From NCBI GenBank assembly GCA_039621445.1, contig CP154956.1, positions 12,027,443-12,091,442 on the forward strand: a stretch of DNA of 64,000 bases. The letters run 5' to 3'. Positions within the stretch are counted from its first letter, which is position 1. The number at the start of each line of letters is the position of its first letter. Source of the DNA: Euglena gracilis. Taxonomy: Eukaryota > Euglenida > Euglenophyceae > Euglenales. The notes beneath the pieces are model-generated. The model did no database searches and was not told the origin of the DNA. It saw only the letters and a program-made list of their open reading frames with translations. Position numbers and translations under genes: made by a program. This document shows positions 16,370 to 29,344 of this stretch, in pieces.

Positions 16370-18884
16370 GCAATTGGAAGTGGCCTCCTGAACTTTGCAA
16401 ACCCTTCTGTGAACGTTTATCACTCCATCTAGGTCCAACCAACTTTTCAGATGTTTGCCTTTTTTCTTTTCTGTTGGAGGACAAGGTTGAATTGTAATTG
16501 CAAAAAAGTTCGTTTGTTTGACGTCCTCAAAATTATCTTGTCGTAATTTTCAAACCACAATTTCAGCGAGTTTATGCCATCTTTAATACCAAATTGAGGC
16601 CAGAAACTTTGCAAACAGGCCTCTTTTCTCGGAATGGATAAATTAATTCTCACTGTTTTGATTTTGTCACAGTGTGGCTTTTTATGCTCACCGTTTGACA
16701 GATTTTTTCAAATATATTTTCAATAATATTCAAAAATATTTTCAATTTTATTTTGACATGATTTTGACAGCTTTTTCTTTTATGGACAAAAATGACAAAA
16801 ATTTTAAAATGATTGATTTAAAAATTGGATTAAAGATGTTCAGCCTGCCAGTTCCATGTTGCTGGTCAATGAAAATTGTTTTTCGGCTCCAAGTCTGCAC
16901 CCCCTCCCCCCCGAGACCGAGGGAATCCATCCTGAGCTGGAGGGTCCAGACCACCCCCACCCAGTCCAACCCCTGGGTTCCCGTACTCCAAAAAGCTTTT
17001 CATTGGGATCGAAAATTTTTGCATTTTGATTGTTGTCCAAATTGTTGCCCAAAACGCAAATTGGCACTTTTGGCTGTTTTGGAGGGGGGTTGAAATTAAA
17101 AAGATATCCTTTTGGTTGGGGCTGTCCGACACGTCCCAGCGGAGAGGACAAGGTTTTTTAAAGGTTTCCCAAACAAAACTTCTAATTTTGGCACTGGGAC
17201 AAAGAACTATTCATTAAAAGCTTGTTTTGCCTTTATTAAGACCTGGGGGAACACTCCTGAGGAGTATTTTTCCAGAAGGCAATTTCCCCCTTGGTCGCCC
17301 ACCCCGAAAACTCCCCTCCCTGGCGTGGTTCTGGAACCAAAACCTTTTAAAACTTTTTTTTTAAAACCTGACCAGGCTTCTGCTTAAGGGATTGCGGTAC
17401 CCCCCCCGGGGGGTTCTGGACTGCAGCCAGTCCAAATTTGGCAAGTGGGATTTCTAGCAGGGCTAGCCCGTGGAAAAAAATTTTCCAGTGCGGGCTCGAA
17501 GCGCCGGGAATTTTTTTGGGACCACCTAAAATGGCCAAAAATGCCCGTTTTGCGCCATTTTTGGCATTTTTTGGAACAAAATCAGCCAAAAACCTATTTA
17601 AAACCTCATTTCCTCCTCGGCGGGGGAAATTTTTTTCCGGCTGGGGAGGCCGCGGGGTGGGGGGTCTAGCTAGTCCATTTTTTCCAGTGTCCAGCCGATT
17701 GGCTGCCAGTTTGTTTAAGCAGGATGAGAAACGGTGTTCTTTCGGCTTGATGGTTTTAAAAAAAAAAACTGCCGGATGCGCGAGCTGAAGGCAGGCACGG
17801 CCCGTGGCAACTGTGGTGGCCGCTCGGAAGACACCTCCCGCCGAAATTCGGGGAGGTGTTTATGTCCGCCTTCGGTTGGTGGTTGAAGGATCAATCCGGC
17901 AAGGCGGAGCGGCGAAGGGCAAGGCCCAACATAATGGCAAATAAGCTGTATCTAGCCAAAGGTTTGATGGCCTTCCCTTTTCACGGGTTCGGGCAGGTAA
18001 TTCTCGCCAAAACCGCTGGCCTGAATTGTGAACTTATTTTGTGTCGGGGGCTGGGGTGCGTTGAAAAAAGGGGCAGGGGCGAAAAAATGCGGAATCTTTT
18101 GAAAAGTGCACAAAAATGCTCAAAATTTGATGCAAAATTTTTTTTGGAAAAGCAAACATTGCAACCAAAAAACCCCGCAAAAATGGCACCAAATTTGATC
18201 TTATGGAATTATGGCGCAAATGTCAGGTGCAGAAAAAATTAAATTTTTTGCAAAAAATTTTGCAGGAAAATTGCGAAAATGTGGAGAAATCACAAAAAAA
18301 ATGCAAAGACGCAATGAAAAAAATCAAAAATTTGCACAAAAAAAGAGTGAAAAATCGCGCACCCCTGGAGAAACTGAAAAAATGCGCACAAATGTGAAAA
18401 AAATGCGAAACGCATTCCCCGCCCCCTGGGTGGGAGGTGTGCGGTACACCCGCAATTTTCAAAAAAAATCCTTCCAGGGGGGCCTTTTGCCTGAAATTTG
18501 ACGGAACGCCACCCCCTTGTTTCCTGGCTTGCTGCAAAACCTTTGTTCCTTGAAAAAATTGAACCCCATTGGTTCTTCACAGTATTCACCAACTGACGAC
18601 TTCCAACGCACAGTTTGCAAAAGTGGGGCCGCATGTGTGGAAACCGAAAGCACACACAAAATATTGGATCGGGCGACTTGGGACTCGATCATGATCCTTA
18701 CATTGATTACAACGAAGAAACACACTACAGGTTGTTTGCAATGTCGCAAGCCAACAATCAAAAGTCAGCCTGCTCCACATCAAGCAGCATGGGTCAACCA
18801 CCCAGAGATCACGGGAGTTGTGACGAGGCGCAGTGACAGTGGAAGAGAAATGAAAAGGCGGAAATCCAGGTCTGCTTGCCTCAT
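16370..18884. other. Intergenic, no gene recognised
   Basis: AT-rich to about 16850. Around 17410-17480 is a small inverted repeat (TGGACTGCAGCCAGTCCA). From 18190 to 18410 there is an A-rich stretch with repeated AAAAAATGC-type motifs. Around 18600-18830 an island has weak coding character on the plus strand (GLDHDPYIDYNEETHYRLFA), too uncertain to call. Confidence 0.5.
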
Positions 18885-18998
18885 TCAGCCGCGGCGATGG
18901 GCCCGCACTGCCTTGGTGCCCAGCTGCACCTTCACAGCGCTTGGGGCAGCGTCGGCAATCGCCTTGCGACGGTGGCGCTTTTCCTCCGCCTCACGTTT
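18885..18998 (-). CDS. Terminal exon of an unrecognised basic protein
   Basis: An acceptor-like TTCCCAG precedes 38 codons ending in TGA (18885-18887). The peptide is highly basic (KREAEEKRHRRKAIADAA, then VQLGTKAVRAHRRG), with strong G/C third positions, like the tail of a ribosomal or nucleic-acid-binding protein. I cannot name it. It may be the end of the gene whose exons lie at 19960-20290 on the same strand. Confidence 0.5.
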   Translation of the reverse strand, partial: KREAEEKRHRRKAIADAAPSAVKVQLGTKAVRAHRRG

Positions 18999-19959
18999 CT
19001 GGGAATGAAGGAGGATTCATTTTGGGGGCTGAAACGGACACAGCGAGTTCCCACAGCATTATGGCATTGTGAGACGCTTGCTGCCTCAGTGCCCCCAGAA
19101 AGCCCATGGCTACAAGAAATTTTCGAAAACACAAAGAATTTGAAGATTATTTGGCAGATCCCATCACTTTCTCTTGTCTGCCAGTTGAAAAAGGTTGTTC
19201 CGTTGATTCTTCATCAACTTTTTACTTTATTTTCTCCCTGGGTGTAAAATATCGAATATAAACACGTTATATGCAGTCTGGTTTGTTCATGTGGAACGAC
19301 GCAGAAGAATGTGTTGCAAGAAGAATGAGCACAACAGAAAATGCTTCGTCCTTGTCACAGCCACACCACAGGTCCAGGGTTACTAAGGATCTTTGGGGGT
19401 TATGCAGTTCCAATAAGGAGGCATGCACGCAAACGCAAGCACAAGCGCGAGCACAAGAGAATGTGTTTCGGCATCCAAGAAAGGATAATTTTCAGGGCTG
19501 TGAATTTTAGGTTTCCTTTCCCTGCAGGCACTGACACTTTTCAAACAGAGAAAATCAGCAGAAGGCAAAAAATCATCTCCCAATATGAAAAAGATGGGAG
19601 ATGATAGCAGGATTGCCCAGGAAGCCCAAAAGATTGACCCATGAAAGAATGGTGGTGTGCAAGTCTCCAGGCGGGATACTGGGCAGGTGGACACCCAACA
19701 GGTAAATATGCTGCACAGGGCGAAGGCATGCACATAGACACATATTTACATGCACAAAGCTGGAAACCATTCCATCGAACAAAAGATGTCCTTTGGGGGG
19801 AACCATTGTCCATCTGTGGCATTCGCAGCCAATGTTGGTTGGTGGAGGCCAAAGGCAGAGCGTCACTCTTCCATTTTCCTGGATGTGCTGCAATTGTAAA
19901 CACGGGGATCTTGAAAACCTTGGCCGGTTGTAGGACAAAAATGAGGTTTTGGAACAAAA

Positions 19960-20290
19960 TGATTTGCTGATCGGCGAGGAGGGGTTTTCCCACCGCCTGT
20001 CCAAATCTGCGAGTGCATATATGAACAAGAACACCATTTTCAGGATTCACCCATAGTTGAACCAATGTGCTTTTGGAGGAGGGGGTCTCGCCTTCTTTCC
20101 AGAGCCCACAAAAGATGCCATCTGAGTGCTCAGCCACCTTTGCATTCCAGGCCGAGCGGGTTGTGATGGCTAGGCCGGCGAAGATCTTGAACATCATCCG
20201 GTAGTCACTGGGCACGTACTTGAATGTGACATAATCCAAAGGTACCTGCAATGACAAGTGGTGGTTTGTGACGACATAACTCTCCTCCAA
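19960..20290 (-). CDS. Hypothetical protein exon(s)
   Basis: Open on the minus strand from an ATG at 20290, with a balanced, protein-like composition (LDYVTFKYVPSDYRMMFKIF, GIFCGLWKEGETPSSK, VNPENGVLVHI). The ORF stays open to 19541, but below about 19960 its composition becomes less convincing and introns are likely. No family recognised. It may join the terminal exon at 18885-18998. Confidence 0.4.
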
Positions 20291-20379
20291 ATGATATGCC
20301 TATCGGAGGACGGGTGGGGAAAACGTTTGAAATTCTCCAAGGTTTCCAACTCGGAAAGATCTTGAAATTTACGCGTATT

Positions 20380-22440
20380 TTTCATTGCATTTCATTTGTG
20401 CTGGGACAGAAAATTTTGGCTCTGGGGCCAACTGCCAGCGGATCTAAATGTTAGCCCATCTTCAGCCTTTTCTGGGACTTATTTTTTCGGAGGAGCCCAG
20501 GTAACCGCGGTGCACCGCGGTGAAAACAAGAACAAAGGTATCAGTATCAGTCCACTGCTTCATGCCGAGGGGGTCGGCCCTCGGCAAAGACCCGGGATTT
20601 TAACGAAAAACTCTCCTTCGGCCCTTCATGCCATTTATCAATTGGTTCAATTTAACTTTCACCCTATTTTCGGAACTTAAATATTCCAAAAAACTTGAAA
20701 TTTCATTTGAAATTTGAAATTGGGTTTTTTGGCAATTTTTCAGGGAAAATTTTCACTGTCTCCGGCACTTTATGCGTTAGGGGGGTCATATTTGGGGGGG
20801 GGGCTTGTTTTGGGATTTTTGCACGATTGGCCCAGGGGGGGTCTTATATTTTCGGGGGTCGGTGAGCTCTTATCCCTTTATGGGTAAGAGCAAAGCTTAC
20901 CACCAGGGAAAAGGGGTGGTAGAACCCCTCCCCTGGTGAAAACCGCAGATTATCACCATGACCCCGGCCCAGTTCCAGGAATCTATTTTTTTCAGTCGCG
21001 GGCGACTGGACCTTTTTCTCGAGATATTTCTGAAAAATCGATTTTTTGACTGATTTTTGGACCCCGGAGAAATGGCAGAGTCGGAAGAGGGGGGGCGGGC
21101 CAATCCTACCCAGTCTGGATCCCTTCGCCGGTGAATAACTCGGGCCTGGCGGGAGTTGGGGGTCAAACGAGGTGATTCGGAAACTAGAAATTACATTATT
21201 TCCAGAAGTGCCTCACTGACAAAATGTACCCCAGAGGCCCTCTAGCGTTCGCCGTTTTGGCCGCCGACACGCCTGGTCCGTGTTTTGGCGCGCTTTGTGG
21301 CCCAAAACGGCCATTTTGGGGTGTTTTTTTTGGCCTGTGCTTTTTTGCTGGAAAAAAAATTGATTCACCCAAAATATCTTGGCAATGAAGCAAAAGCAAA
21401 GAAAATGTTCGGAGAGCAAAAATGAAGTCCTCGGAATGCCCTATCCCACCATGGTTTACTTTCCCCCCAACTCTTCGTGTAGTCCGAATTACGGTCATTT
21501 TTCGGCCATTTTTGGCCCATTTCAGGGGGGCCATTTTGGACTGTTTTCGGGGTCAAAAAATTGATGTTTTCAAAATCTCTTGAAAACGAAGCAAAATCAA
21601 AGGAAATATCCGGAGATCTAAATTGAAGTCCTTACAATGCCCTATCTAACAGTGTTTTGACCCCAAACAAAAACATCAATCACCACCAAAAAAAAACATC
21701 GTTTCGGCAGAAAAAAAATTTCGATTTTTTTCGACTTTTTGACCTGTTTTTGACCCAAAATCTATGGGTTTTGGGCCAAAAAACAGGGGGCTGGGGGGTC
21801 AAAAACGCTCATTTTCGGACAGTTTTTTCCGGGTCCGGGAGGCCAAAAAACATCGTTTGGGCAAAAAAAAAATTTCGATTTTTTCGACTTTTTTTTAAAC
21901 CCAAAATGGCCGAAAACGGCAATGTCAAAACAGACCAAAACTGTGCAAAATGGCCAAAATTGACCGAAAAATGGCCGTAACTCGGACCAGGCGGGGAGTT
22001 GCGGGGAAATCCCAAAAGTCGAAAAAATCAAAATCAAAAATTATCCCTTTATGTGATCACTGTGAGTTACTGTTAATTGCATGTGCGTAATTTGTAAATC
22101 ATGCATTTTGCGAAATTTGCAATGTTAGTCTTTTCGGCCGTCCATTGCGTGCTAGTCCCGTTACGAGCTCAGCACTATTCAAAACCTGGTCTGGGGGGTC
22201 TTATTTTGGAGCACCAAGGCTTCTTGTCGGACTCCCCGGGGGGTTCGACCCCTCGGCATGGAAATGGCTGAAGGTTCTCATCGGACGTGCCAAACCTCAT
22301 GCTCATGCACACACCACCCAAATGCTCAAAAAAGGGGGGTCAAATAAGGGGGGTCAGAGGAGGGTGAAATTCGGATTTGAGAGAGGGCGAAAAAAAATTG
22401 ATTGCATTTGTGGTGATGTTGCCTCCACCCCTAATTAGGA
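20380..22440. repeat. Dispersed long repeat, copy 1 (about 20868-22200)
   Basis: Landmarks in order: a hairpin-containing CTTATCCCTTTATGGGTAAG (about 20870), two modules with AAAGGAAATATCCGGAG-type sequence (about 21365 and 21570), CCGTCCATTGCGTGC (22139) and AAACCTGGT (about 22183). The same landmarks occur in the same order at about 53800-55370. No coding domain recognised. A small ACCGCGGTG inverted repeat lies near 20505. Confidence 0.6.
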
Positions 22441-22619
22441 ATCAGCCACCTCATTCAATCACAAATGAACCTGAAGTTGAAGTTGGGATTTTTTTTTGAA
22501 AAAGGATGCAACCACCCTGAGCTTAAGAGAGCAATTGTTGACAGTTGGAATCCAACCCAAGATCATCGTGTGGATTGAAGAGAATTTGGAACTCTGCCTC
22601 CACGACCTTGCAAGGCACC

Positions 22620-24626
22620 TTGCCCACGTAACTGCGGTGTAACTGCGGTGTAACCGCAGTGATAACCGCGGTGTGGGCTTCTCCTTCCAGAACCAAAATT
22701 GAATCATAAGTCCAGTGAAATAAACCCCCCCCCCAAATACAAAACCCCCCCAAATACAAAACCCCGCCCAAATATAAAAACCCCCCTGAGGACCTTGAAA
22801 TCCCACCCGAATATAAACCCCCCCCTTCGACGCGAAGCGCCGGAAGAAAAAAATTCGACAAAATCTCTCCTGAAATTCTGATTTTTGGCAGATTTGGGAG
22901 CAGTTTTTACCAAAAATTTGTAAAAATTGCTCCTTCGCCCGAAAAGTAAAAAGTTTGGACCCCCAAGGGTCCGAAAAAGTGACTACTGGATCCCGCCAAG
23001 AAGTTGATTTTTCCAACCGAATATAAACCCCCCCCCAAATATAAAACCCCCTGTGGGGGTCTTGAAATTTCCGCCCAAATATAAAACCAGGGGGTTTTGT
23101 ATTTGGGGGGTTTAGTTTGCAAACTTTAATTTTTTTGTGCAATAAACTTCTGGGAAAATGTAGGTTTTTCCTATTCTTTATTTTGCCCTCCCATTTCTGA
23201 ACATGAAGATTTTTTGTATTTTATTGCCATTAATTTTTTGTAGAACATCCAGACAACCCAACAGGGCAAAATTAGTAAATTGTTTTGAGAGATCTGTTAA
23301 CACCGAGTATGATGACACCAAAACTGATGCAATTGCAGTTCTGGGACAAACTCTATTTTAAAAAAAGATCCTGGTGACAATCGACCAAATTTGGGTAAAA
23401 GCCAATTCAGCACTCCAGATGTGAGTAAGGACACACGTTGACATGAAGGCCATTCTCCACACTGGCCTTCCATTTAGCCTGCACCTTGGACACCCCATTC
23501 TTCAGTCTGCAGAGGAGGTCGCCAAAATGGGCACATGGATGTTTTGAGAAACAATGGTTAATTCTTTCCTTTGAAGTGGACTTCGATTTAATTGGTCATT
23601 TATGCGTGTGGATGCTGATGAAAAGTGAACGCCATTTTCAGAGGGAATGAACTGTTTCTTCTCTTTGACAGAGGGGGGGAACTCTGCTGTCCCAATATCA
23701 GCCAAAAAATTTACAAGAAAAAATCATAAAGATGGCAAAAAAATATTTTTTCAATTCGACAGCAATGGTTCCAAAATTGCCGGTCCCAAATGCAAATCCG
23801 CCCCATAGCACATTCCCCCCCCCATTGACGTGCATTGGGGTGCCATTTTCTTTCGAGAGAGAAAGTGGGTGATTTTGGCAATTCCTGGGGGAATGCGTTC
23901 TCCCTCGGTCCTCCTGCACCCTAAACTCGTTTTTTCTTTTTGAGTTTTTATAATTGAAATTTCCCAGTTTGAGCTCTGCACCCACCATAGGCTGGCCGGG
24001 GTTACGCCAGGGGGATGTTATTGATTTGGGGTTTATTGTTTGAGATGGGTTTGTCGGTGAGGGAGGCGAGTGAATGGGAAATTAACTCAACAAAAAATGT
24101 ACTTTTTTCATATGTTTTTTCCCACTCCTGAGTATTTCTGTCCAACATTTGGACAGGTCAACAAAATACCACTTAGGAGCCACCACTGCCCCGAAACCTG
24201 CAATATATTTTTCAAACGGCAGCCATAAAATTAAGGGTGGAACCATGGTGGAACCCGGGTCCTACTTTCCGGGGAAAGTCGGGGTTATCGAGGGGGATAG
24301 GGGTTGGGTTCTGACTGAAGTTCCGTAGGGCCCACATTTTTAGGATTTAGATGAAAGTTAGGCCGCATTCCAGTCAAATTTCGGCCCAATTTAGGCCGAA
24401 TTCGGGCATTTTTGAGGCTTTTCCAAAATCTTCAAAAAACAGGATCTTCCTTCCGGCCTGACTTATCCCCAAAAATGATTTTTTGGTACGATGGTCCCAA
24501 CCCAAACCCAACTCCTAAAAATTAAGTGCCCACCCTCCCCAGATCCAGCAGCGGTGGCCCGGAAACGGCGCGGTTCCCCGGCGGTGTGAAAAGTCGAAAA
24601 CCCGGACCTGGGCCCCACTATACGAC
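22620..24626. other. A/C-rich punctuated repeats, no gene seen
   Basis: 22725-23110 contains many copies of AATATAAAACCCCC-type motifs in both orientations, with a CCTTGAAAT core. Related sequence recurs near 27480-28190, 54600-54720 and 63100-63560. The remainder to 24626 shows no coding signal. Confidence 0.5.
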
Positions 24627-25178
24627 CAGACTTTCGTTTAGTGCGCCGTGGCGAAGTTTGCCGCCGCGTAAAAAAAAAATTCCGCGGCGCATGCGGCGCA
24701 CAATCGAATTTTTGCCGCGGTACACCCGCGGCGCACCGCTGCCGCGTGTGTGTGTCTTGTGTGTGTCGTGTGCTGTGTCTGTCTCTCTGTGTGTGTGTCC
24801 GTCATGTTTGTGTCGTGTGTGTGTGTGTATGTGTGTCGTGTGTGTGTGTGTGAGTCCCTGTGCCGTCGTGTGTGTGTGTGTGTGTGTTGTGTTTTGCCGT
24901 GTGTCCGCTGCACGCTTGTCTCTTCTCTGTCTCGTCGCATATCCAGCGCACCAACAACGCACCCGCGGCGCACCAATGACGTTCCCACGGCACATGCTTT
25001 TCTTTGTCGCGGCACGGACAGGGGATAATTGGGATGGCTGTGTCGCGGCGCACGATGCGCTGCTGCGGTGCACGCGGCGCACAGAAAGAAACCTTCTGCG
25101 GCGCACGCGGGCACAAAATTTCCAGTGCCGCGGCGCAGCACAGAAAAAAAAATCCCCGGCGCACTAAATGAAAGGCTG
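24627..25178. mobile_element. hAT-like non-autonomous element with GCGGCGCAC repeats
   Basis: 552 bp. Terminal inverted repeat of about 22 bp (CAG, A or C, CTTTC, R, TTTAGTGCGCCG) with two mismatches, flanked by an exact 8-bp duplication TATACGAC (24619-24626 and 25179-25186). The inside holds a GT microsatellite and many GCGGCGCAC-like units. The long ORFs across it are artefacts of this repetition. Confidence 0.85.
24757..24895. repeat. GT/CA microsatellite
   Basis: Imperfect GTGTGTGTCGTGT array inside the element above. Confidence 0.9.
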
Positions 25179-25186
25179 TATACGAC

Positions 25187-26410
25187 CCCCACCTGGGAAA
25201 ATTAAAGGGCCCCCCTTTACTTTACCGGGACTTAACTTCATGAGCTGCCTTTCAAACACCGTTTCAAGTGACCCCCTCCTGCAATGGGCGTCGCTTAACG
25301 AGCCCCCCCAGACCTTGCACTGAACCGGTGGGGGGGGGGGAAGGTTCAGCTCAAAGGCCGGGCCTGTAAGTCACCAGAAAAAAATCTGGGTAGCGTCACA
25401 CAGACTCACTCAAATTGGAGTGGACCTGAGACAAACCAGACCATAAAAACGAAGCAAACCAGATGAAAAATTAAAATCAGCAAACTAGAAAAAAGCACCA
25501 AGTCAAAACAAACAAACAACGAAACCCCCAAAATCAGCAACGCATGCAAAATCTCGCTTGGGAAACCCAAAATTTGGGTATGATTAATCCTCATTCTCCA
25601 AAATAAAAGCGAAGCTTCTCTGGGGGAAAAGGGGGCTGTATCGATCCCCACTTCCTGCCTTCCCCCTATTCTCCGTTTAATGCTCGCCCGCAGAAAATTC
25701 TGCCACTCCGAATTCTTCAAGGTGTTTTGCAGAATTTTGGCCAAAAAATTAAAGCGCATTTCAAGGCAATTTAAGCTTTCTAAAGGTACCTTGAAAAATT
25801 AAATGCCTGGTTCACACATGACCAATTTTTTCAAAACAATGTAAGTTTTTGAAAAAGCGATATTTTGGCCCAAAAATTACTTGAAAAGAGTCGAAAAGGG
25901 GTGTACAAAAGGAGTTTGTGGGGAGCTGGAGGTCAAACAGAGGTGTTTCGGAAAGCTGTGATCAGCAGCCTGCCTCGGAAAAGTCAATATATGTGTTGCA
26001 TTTATGTGTGTGTGTGTGTGCATCGTGCAAAATCTTGGCAAAAACAAACCAAAAAAAAACATTCAATAACAAGTGGTAAAAAAGGTTTCTGGCATCGGTT
26101 AAACACCCTGAAAAAAGCACCTTAAAAGGCCTTAAAAAAATGACTTAAAATGTCTTAAAAAATAAACAACACAGTGCACCCCAATTTTGGGTCATTTCGC
26201 TGCCCAAAGCAAAATAATAATAAAAAGCAACATGTGGAGATATAAAACACTTGTCCCTCTTCAACAGGTCCACTACAAGCACACTGCTATTTTGATGGTA
26301 ATTCTAAATGCAATCAAGAAGAACCAGGCAGAAGATGGAGGTTATTGCAGAATTTCGGGGGAGAATTTCTTTGCTGCAAAATAATAATAAAACACCAAAG
26401 AATATGAATG
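25187..26410. other. No gene seen
   Basis: Mixed A-rich sequence, short poly-A and poly-G runs and a short GT run near 26010. Nothing convincing on either strand. Confidence 0.5.
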
Positions 26411-26414
26411 CAAA

Positions 26415-26645
26415 CACATGCCCCCCCAGATCCACACAGGGCCTCATCCGAGGGTTGGGGAGGGAGGCCAGACCGCTGGGAGAGGGTGGGGGCCTCCTCC
26501 TCGTCGTCGCTGTCCACCTCCGCGTCATCGGCCAGCCCCAGCAGCTGCCGCCGCCGCTGCCGGCGCTCCGCACGCCTGGCGCGGCGGAGCGCACGCTTTG
26601 CAGCGTGGCATTTCCGCTGCCCGCCAGCAGAGGTCACGGAATTCA
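26415..26645 (-). CDS. Arg-rich/acidic exon of an unknown protein
   Basis: A minus-strand island with almost only G/C third positions: a basic helix (KRALRRARRAERRQRRRQLL), then an acidic run (DDAEVDSDDEEEAP). No start or stop belongs clearly to it, so it is probably an internal exon. Product unknown. Confidence 0.45.
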
Positions 26646-27129
26646 TTCTTGACAGCAAAACCTCTGTTTTCTCGGTGAAGACTATTGCATTTGGGGGGTT
26701 TTCTGAATATGGCGGAGTGCCGATATATTAAAATATATGTGGCCAAGTGAACCCCCCGGGGCAAATTATCGGACCGTGGTTGCGGACCCTCAAAGGTGTG
26801 ACACTTTTTTGGGCACTACCCAAATGCAGCTCAATGTGATGGCTTTTTGGGGGGGGAGCACTTTCTTGGACTTCGGGTGTGTGACACTTATTTGGGCACT
26901 GTGCACCATTTGGCACTTTGTAAATGGGCAGTCAACCTTGTGATATTGCGTCTCCACTGGCAAATCCACCCTCCTCGTTCTCAGCAAGCAAAACAGAAAA
27001 CCAATCAAACACCAGAGTACCACAAAACAATACCACCTTCGCTCTCTTCCTCAAATAACCCCTATTGAATGCTACATTGCGTTAAAAACCTCAGAGGATA
27101 TTTCATTTGGGGTTGTCGGGTATTTGTTG

Positions 27130-27363
27130 TGTCGCGACAATGTGCACGGTGCAAATCACAAAGAATACCGCTGGTCATCCTCTGCAGTGTTTCCAAGCAC
27201 TCCAGTCACGAATAACAACAATGCATTGGTGGCCACACAGCAGGGCTATGCAACTCTGAATCTGAGGATTGACATTCGCACAGTGCAGATTACGCCCAAG
27301 CATCGGTCATCCACAAACACAGCAGTGGCGAAACCAGTTCAATCAGAAAAAATAGCTGTTTAG
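27130..27363 (+). CDS. Possible terminal exon, unknown product
   Basis: Open plus-strand frame with unremarkable composition (HKEYRWSSSAVFPSTP, GYATLNLRIDIRTVQITPKH), ending in TAG near 27361. An AT microsatellite follows. Weak support. Confidence 0.25.
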   Translation, partial: CRDNVHGANHKEYRWSSSAVFPSTPVTNNNNALVATQQGYATLNLRIDIRTVQITPKHRSSTNTAVAKPVQSEKIAV

Positions 27364-27479
27364 ACATTATATATTGTATTATATATATGTATATTATTAT
27401 ATATACATCATAATATACGGTTGTTTCCAGCACGCAAGGGTCTTTGATATTAGGCCGTACCCAACTATGCCCTTTTTTG

Positions 27480-28190
27480 CAGTAAACCCCCCCCAAACAA
27501 CCCGGCGGGGCCCTTGCTCCTGGCGGGGGCTGAATATCTTGGCGGGGGGGGGGGGCAAAAAAGATGGTTCCAGAAACTTGGCACCCCCCTTTTTAGGCAA
27601 AATTCCTTTACGGCGCTGAAAAAAAGGGCCCAAATAACCTGGCAGGGGGGCAGAGCCAAAGTTGGCTCCAATAACCTGGCACCCCGCCAGGTTATTTGGG
27701 GGGGGGGGTTAAACCCCCCCCCCGAATATAAGAAACCCCTCGCTATAAGAAACCCCAAATATAAGAAACCCTTTGCCCGATATTCTGCCGACACCCAAGT
27801 ATAAGATACCCCTGAATGTAACAAACCCCTGGGCTGTTGGCGCTTATCCATACATAAGAAACACCTCATCCATTTCCAGTCCAAACCTCTTTGGGAAGCA
27901 AGAGGTCAGAAGCAAATGCTTTTTGGGTGGAGCACGTGCAACTTTTTCAAAACTAACACAAAAATTCATGGAAACACCAGATATGAAGGAAATCTTACAC
28001 ACGGCGGTCACATGTAATTAACTACACGAAGGAACCGAAGGAAGAACAAGTTCCATTTATGACAAACCCTTGGGACCTGCTTCGACACCCAAATATAAGA
28101 AACCCCCATATATAAGAACCCTTTGGGCTGATCGGCCGACACCCAAATATAAGAAACGGGTTTCTTATATTTGGGGGGGGGGTTACGCTT
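27480..28190. repeat. Punctuated A/C-rich repeat block
   Basis: Repeated AATATAAGAAACCCC motifs and inverted CCTGGCGGG/GGGCAGGTT-type pieces around 27520-27700. Similar to 22725-23110. No coding content. Confidence 0.5.
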
Positions 28191-28439
28191 CCTTTGCTTC
28201 TAAAAATCCTTTCCAATTTGTAATCCCCAGCTTGCAGCCTTTGGTTGCATGTGTGAACAGAAAAACATGGCAAAAAGTGCAAAAATGTCGGAAAAGACAC
28301 TTCATCGTGTGAGTGCCCTAAGACGTGAAATTGTCCATAGCTCGAAACCTTGAAAATGATGTGCTCATTTAAAACAACAATGCACGATCAGAAATAATGC
28401 AGAGCTCTGCAAGGGACAAAAACGGTGTTATTCACCGCA

Positions 28440-28740
28440 GTCTTGGCGATGACGTTCTCCTCCTTTGTGCCGGGGTATGCTTGCTCCAGCCTCTTGCCCC
28501 AGTAATGACCAAGCGGCCTGCATTCGGGCAATGGGTTTGTTCAAAGAATTTACCATTTGTGGCTGGAACAATGTCGGCCACGTGGCAGAAGAATTTCATT
28601 TGGATGCGGAAGAGGAATTTCTTTTACACGTGTCGAAAGGCAGTGCACCTCCAGCTGGCGATGACATACCTGCCCCCGCTGGGAAACTGTTTCCAGACAA
28701 TTCAGCTGGCACAGAGGTGGGAGACAGGTCCCCATAAGGA
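28440..28740. CDS. Coding-like island, strand uncertain
   Basis: The plus frame reads FKEFTICGWNNVGHVAEEFH and onward to TAA; the minus frame reads KFLFRIQMKFFCHVADIV before a possible GTAAAT donor. Both look protein-like. I cannot choose by eye, and only one can be real. Confidence 0.3.
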
Positions 28741-29344
28741 CAGGCCAGGAGGTACAGAGGGTATAAGACAGTTTCCTGGGAAGGTCTGGGTCAGGGAATA
28801 AAAAGTTGACATTTCGACCCCCGGTGACGGGAAAAAACAGCAGTAAACGGGGTACAGGGGTAGAAGACAGTTTCCCAGGGGGGGGGTTAGATATTGGATT
28901 TTATCTTGTTTTGGCCTTTGCTTTTTGACCCATCCCAAGCAGGATACCAAGCAGGGTTCAGGCAGGCAGGGGGGTCGGGCACTTGGCCAAATACTCCAGG
29001 AAAGCACTCTGAGGTGTTGGATGTCTAGAAAAGCCAAAAGTGTGAGTCATGACCTGTTCCCCTCCCCCAGGACTCCCCAGACCAGGACCCCCCAGGACTG
29101 CCTCACCGTGGAGTTCCAGGCGCCTTCGGCGCCCATCACCATGGGGGGGGGCTGCCGCCCCCTGGACCCCCAAGTCTTAAAAAAAAAACAATTGTGTGTG
29201 GGAGTTTTCTTCTTCTTTTTGGTGCTCCTTCTGGGGGCTTTGTATCGAGTACTGTTACCCCCGGCACCCCCCAGCACCCCCCAGGACTCAGTCCTGGGGG
29301 GTCAAAACTGGCATTGTGTGGAAATCGCACCAACACATGGGGGG

